Shown one piece after another: positions 4,225 through 7,336 of a stretch of 7,336 nucleotides of DNA (positions within the stretch are counted from its first letter, which is position 1; each line of letters begins with the position of its first letter). Both the position numbers and the translations under genes were made by a program. The stretch is from an uncultured Lachnospiraceae bacterium. Lineage in GTDB: Bacteria; Bacillota; Clostridia; Lachnospirales; Lachnospiraceae. The stretch covers positions 1 to 7,336 of the forward strand of contig CABQGZ010000167.1 in the NCBI GenBank assembly GCA_902463835.1, given 5' to 3'. The notes beneath the pieces were generated by a model. The model worked only from the letters and a program-made list of their open reading frames with translations, did no database searches and was not told the origin of the DNA.

Positions 4225-4275
4225 ATGCCCTTTTTAGGGTGGAGTGGACGAAAAAGAAAGGAGAAAAGATCAAAC

Positions 4276-7200
4276 ATGAGAAACATATGGAAAAGAATTT
4301 GTTCACTTTTGCTGGCAGTTATCATAGTCGCAACTTCTTTCAGCGGCTGGGGTATGCCAGCAGTAAAGGCAGCTGCAGGGACGATGGAGGTATCCCTGAC
4401 AGTTGGGAGAGGAGTAACCTACAACGGATGGCGTACACACGAGTTTACACTTGGCGATGGCACAGAAGTGTATTGTGTGCAGCCATCAAAAAAATACCCG
4501 GATAGTGGAACTTATTTAGCGAACAGCATTGATAATGAATTGTTGGCCAAAGTATTATATTTTGGATACGGTGGTCCAGGATTCCGTCAGGATGGAGGAT
4601 TGTATCACCGAGTTGATACAATATCTCGAGAAGACGTGGATATGTTGTTATACTGGACCCACGTCATGGCCGCCTACGTGTATGGCAGTGATGACGCATT
4701 CAAGTCAGTGGACCAGGGAACTGTAGATGGATTAAAAGCAATCGTTCGCTTCTGGGATGAACAATGCGGTTCGCCGTCTGGTTACAAAGCATATGAGTTT
4801 AATGTAGGTCAACCTACTCAGACAATGGCCTTTGGTTATTACGAACCTACAGGTTACGCAAAATTGCGTAAAACATCAGCCAATCCATCCATCACGAATA
4901 ATAACAATTGCTATTCTTTGGCAGGAGCGGAATATGGCATCTATTCCAATGTGAACTGCACAAATCGAGTAGGAACATTCACTACAGATGCAAATGGAAA
5001 TTCCAATACAGTCCAGCTAAATGCAGGTACTTATTATGTGAAGGAAACAAAAGCTAGTAAGGGGTATCTGTTGGATGGACAGGTTTATTCCATTACGGTC
5101 ACAAGTGGAAATACAGCAACACTAAATGTGAAGGAAGAGCCAGGGAATGACCCGGCAGCTATTACGTTGCAGAAGATAGATAAGGATACTGGAACTGCAT
5201 CACAAGCGACGGCCTCTTTGGCAGGAGCACAGTTCACCATTCGTTATTATGATGGATATTACACGAAAGATACGATTCCAGTACATGCAACAAAAACATG
5301 GGTATTTGAAACAAAGGAGTTTAACGGAAGATACCAGATAATTTATAGTGATGCATATATGGTGTCAGGAAATGATTTTTATCGAGATCCGGCAGGAAAT
5401 CCAACGTTGCCATTAGGGACGATAACGGTTGAGGAGACCAAAGCGCCAGAGGGATATCTGCTGGAAGGTGCATACCTGCAGGCTTCAGGAAGCACAGAAA
5501 AGATTGAGGGCTTATACGTGGCTCAAATTCGGGAAGAAGGTGGTCTTGTACGGTTACAGGGCGGCAATACGTTTACCGTGAGCGATTCCGTCATCCGAGG
5601 CGGCGTGAAAGTCCAGAAGCGTGACCTGGAGACAGGTGACACCACAGCCCAGGGCAAAGCCACGCTGGAAGGAGCAAAGCTTGATATCATCAATACAAGC
5701 CCGAATCCTGTGGTCGTGGAAGGAGAGACATACGAGACGGACGAGGTCGTCATGACCCTTACCACTGATGAAAATGGTCTTGCCCAGACTGCAGAGGATG
5801 TCCTGCCCTATGGAACCTACAGAATCAAAGAGTCTGCAGCGCCGGACGGATATCTTGTATCCGGTGTCACAGAGATCGACTTTAAGATCGAGGAGAACGG
5901 AGTGCTCGTTGACCTGACCGGGGCTGACGACGCCATCCAGGATCAGGTGATCCGCGGAGACTTCGAGCTGCGCAAGATCGATTCTGACAATCAGGAAACC
6001 ATGGCGGACGTACAGTTCCGGCTTACCAGCGTCACTACCGGAGAGAGCCATACATTTACCACAGATGAAAACGGTTACTACTCGTCCGAGAGCAGCTGGA
6101 ACAAGCACACCGAAAACACCAACGGCGGTGGAGCTGCAGATGGCATGTGGTTTGGGATCACCGCAGGCGGCGTGACTGCAGAGCCGGATGACAGCCTGGG
6201 CGCCCTCCCTTATGATACCTACGTGATCGAAGAACTCGAGGGGGAAGCTAATAAGGGCATGTACATGTATAAGGGAACCCTGACCATCAAGCGGGATAAG
6301 GTGACGGTGAACCTTGGAAATATTGAAAATCATGGGATCAACATCGCGACGAATGCCAGGGATGAGGTGACTGGCAGCCATTATGCAGTGGCGGACAAAA
6401 ACACCTGCATCATCGACAATGTGGAGTTCACCGGCCTGAAAAAGGGCGTGGACTATGTGATCCGTGGAACGCTCATGGATAAAGCAACCGGAGAGCAGGT
6501 GCTGGATCCTGCCGGTAGGCCGGTGACAGCTGAGAAGAGGTTCACGGCCCGCATGGGCAATGGCAGCGAAGAGGTCGAATTTGATTTTGATGCAAGCAAC
6601 CTTGCCGGTAAGGATGTAGTCGTATTCGAAGAACTGTATCTTGCGTCTGACCTGGACAAGCCAGTGGGCCAGCACAAAGACCTGGATGACGAGCACCAGC
6701 TGATCCATTTCCCAAGCATTGATACCAGGGCTATCGACAGTGAGACAGACGCCGGGATAGCGAGAGCAGATGATACCGTCACCATCGTAGATACTGTGAC
6801 CTACAAAAACGTGCAGGCCGGTAAGAGCCATACGCTGCATGGCACAGTGATGGATAAAGCGACTGGAAAGGCGCTTGTGGTGGCCGGAAAAGAAGTGACT
6901 GCAGAGCTGGAATTTCGGCCTACAGAGAGCAACGGCTCGATCCAGTTATCCTTTACCTTTGACGGCACAGGCCTGGAAGGAAAGCAGCTGGTAGTGTTTG
7001 AGCGCCTGGAGCGGGCCGGTCGTGAGATCGCAAACCATGAGGATATCCAGGCGGATGACCAGACCGTATATGTTCCGGCCATTGACACGAAGGCAAAGGA
7101 TGGCGTCACAGGAACGCAGAATGCCCTGGCATCCGGAACAATGACGATCACTGATGAAGTGAGCTATACCGGGCTGCGGCCTAGCCTGACATACGTTATG

Positions 7201-7336
7201 AAAGGACATCTGGTCTTAAAATCCACCGGAGAAGTGCTGAAAGTGAATGGCCGGGAGGTCACTGCAGAGAAGACCTTCACGCCAAGGGAAGCGGACGGCA
7301 AAGTGGAACTGACTTTTACCTTTGACGGCTCCGCCC
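4276..7336 (+). CDS. Large secreted SpaA/VaFE-repeat surface adhesin, 3' end outside window
   Basis: Open from ATG 4276 (AAAGGAG at 4257-4263) to the window end, 1020 codons without a stop. Signal peptide 1-32 (KRICSLLLAVIIVATS, cleavage near VKA-A). The head (about 35-190) resembles a thioester domain: C67 in YCVQP and a later WTHVMAAYVYG (126-136). Four SpaA/Cna-B domains follow, with aligned lysines K199, K300, K448 and K567 and glutamates E257, E386/E387, E519 and E652/E653 that normally form and catalyse isopeptide bonds; each keeps a YxVKET, VEETKAPEGY or IKES-type motif. From about 686 come VaFE (T-Q ester bond) repeats: T692 with VVVFEEL and H800/Q808, T817 with VVFERL and H921/Q929, and a third from T938 that is cut off. 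A sortase signal is expected beyond the window. Such proteins form stiff, covalently cross-linked stalks on Gram-positive cells and mediate adhesion; the ligand is unknown. Base composition shifts near 5520-5580. Confidence 0.9.
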   Translation, partial: MRNIWKRICSLLLAVIIVATSFSGWGMPAVKAAAGTMEVSLTVGRGVTYNGWRTHEFTLGDGTEVYCVQPSKKYPDSGTYLANSIDNELLAKVLYFGYGGPGFRQDGGLYHRVDTISREDVDMLLYWTHVMAAYVYGSDDAFKSVDQGTVDGLKAIVRFWDEQCGSPSGYKAYEFNVGQPTQTMAFGYYEPTGYAKLRKTSANPSITNNNNCYSLAGAEYGIYSNVNCTNRVGTFTTDANGNSNTVQLNAGTYYVKETKASKGYLLDGQVYSITVTSGNTATLNVKEEPGNDPAAITLQKIDKDTGTASQATASLAGAQFTIRYYDGYYTKDTIPVHATKTWVFETKEFNGRYQIIYSDAYMVSGNDFYRDPAGNPTLPLGTITVEETKAPEGYLLEGAYLQASGSTEKIEGLYVAQIREEGGLVRLQGGNTFTVSDSVIRGGVKVQKRDLETGDTTAQGKATLEGAKLDIINTSPNPVVVEGETYETDEVVMTLTTDENGLAQTAEDVLPYGTYRIKESAAPDGYLVSGVTEIDFKIEENGVLVDLTGADDAIQDQVIRGDFELRKIDSDNQETMADVQFRLTSVTTGESHTFTTDENGYYSSESSWNKHTENTNGGGAADGMWFGITAGGVTAEPDDSLGALPYDTYVIEELEGEANKGMYMYKGTLTIKRDKVTVNLGNIENHGINIATNARDEVTGSHYAVADKNTCIIDNVEFTGLKKGVDYVIRGTLMDKATGEQVLDPAGRPVTAEKRFTARMGNGSEEVEFDFDASNLAGKDVVVFEELYLASDLDKPVGQHKDLDDEHQLIHFPSIDTRAIDSETDAGIARADDTVTIVDTVTYKNVQAGKSHTLHGTVMDKATGKALVVAGKEVTAELEFRPTESNGSIQLSFTFDGTGLEGKQLVVFERLERAGREIANHEDIQADDQTVYVPAIDTKAKDGVTGTQNALASGTMTITDEVSYTGLRPSLTYVMKGHLVLKSTGEVLKVNGREVTAEKTFTPREADGKVELTFTFDGSA
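6331..7336 (+). repeat. Tandem VaFE (T-Q ester bond) domain repeats, at least three
   Basis: Repeat boundaries by protein: about 686-813, 814-935 and 936 onward (about 6331-6714, 6715-7080, 7081-7336). Each opens with I-x-T-x-A (T692, T817, T938). Then come a D-x-V-x-Y/F strand, a GTLMDKATG/GTVMDKATG-like turn, VTAE-x2-F, F-x-FD, VVxFE and H-x-D-x5-Q. The H/Q spacing (H800 to Q808, H921 to Q929) matches the ester-bond motif of characterised T-Q domains such as those of Clostridium perfringens Cpe0147. Repeats 2 and 3 are closer to each other; repeat 1 has Cys (C711) where they have Thr (T836 in repeat 2). More repeats probably follow. Confidence 0.85.

Noticed and set aside
4200..4726. Plus-strand 101-aa and 65-aa frames at the start of the adhesin gene
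   Set aside because: They are alternative-frame readings of the adhesin's signal peptide and head region. The first starts inside the terminator stem.
5523..7209. Minus-strand frames up to 428 aa opposite the VaFE repeats
   Set aside because: Long antisense frames are expected opposite GC-rich repetitive coding DNA. The plus strand gives continuous SpaA/VaFE homology, and the minus frames lack known domains.

Overview
The window looks like accessory DNA, probably part of an integrative/conjugative element, from a low-to-mid GC Gram-positive gut anaerobe of the Clostridia, most likely Lachnospiraceae. The evidence is strong AGGAGG-type ribosome sites, U-tailed intrinsic terminators, a secreted SpaA/VaFE-repeat surface protein, a Sec lipoprotein and small toxin-antitoxin type genes. 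No integrase, relaxase, conjugation ATPase, rRNA or tRNA is present, so the element assignment is inference.

Layout: 1-295 is a regulatory leader. It has a tandem array of 10-bp repeats, an extended -10 promoter, an intrinsic terminator only about 60 nt downstream, and two more hairpins before the first gene. 296-472 is a 58-aa protein of unknown function. 491-1621 is a basic, Cys-rich, repeat-containing protein whose Cys4 knuckle plus coiled-coil unit is duplicated. 1670-1912 is a RelB/DinJ-type antitoxin with its own promoter and no visible toxin partner. 1913-2272 is largely gene-free, with one strong hairpin and a doubtful hydrophobic minus-strand ORF. 2273-3006 is a translationally coupled MNT nucleotidyltransferase/HEPN pair. 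3068-3160 is a second copy of the repeat-promoter module seen at the window start. It drives a lipoprotein (3203-4060) with a Ser/Thr/Gly/Asn-rich stalk and a His/Cys-containing C-terminal domain. 4061-4275 holds two terminators and a possible attenuator. 4276 to the end is a large, 3'-truncated surface protein: signal peptide, thioester-like head, four SpaA/Cna-B domains and at least three VaFE (T-Q ester bond) repeats.

Two transcription units, one at the start and one at the lipoprotein, carry the same promoter architecture: 10-bp helically phased repeats, a conserved divergent unit at the -35 position and a TGnTATACT box. They differ in repeat number (six versus two good units). This suggests that one regulator controls a cytoplasmic and a cell-surface module together. 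The surface protein gene is compositionally mosaic, with an AT-richer head and a GC-richer shaft. Between these units sit small TA-like loci of the kind found on mobile elements.

I see no complete new system that can be proven from sequence alone. The best leads are the shared repeat-promoter module and the duplicated Cys4/coiled-coil protein.
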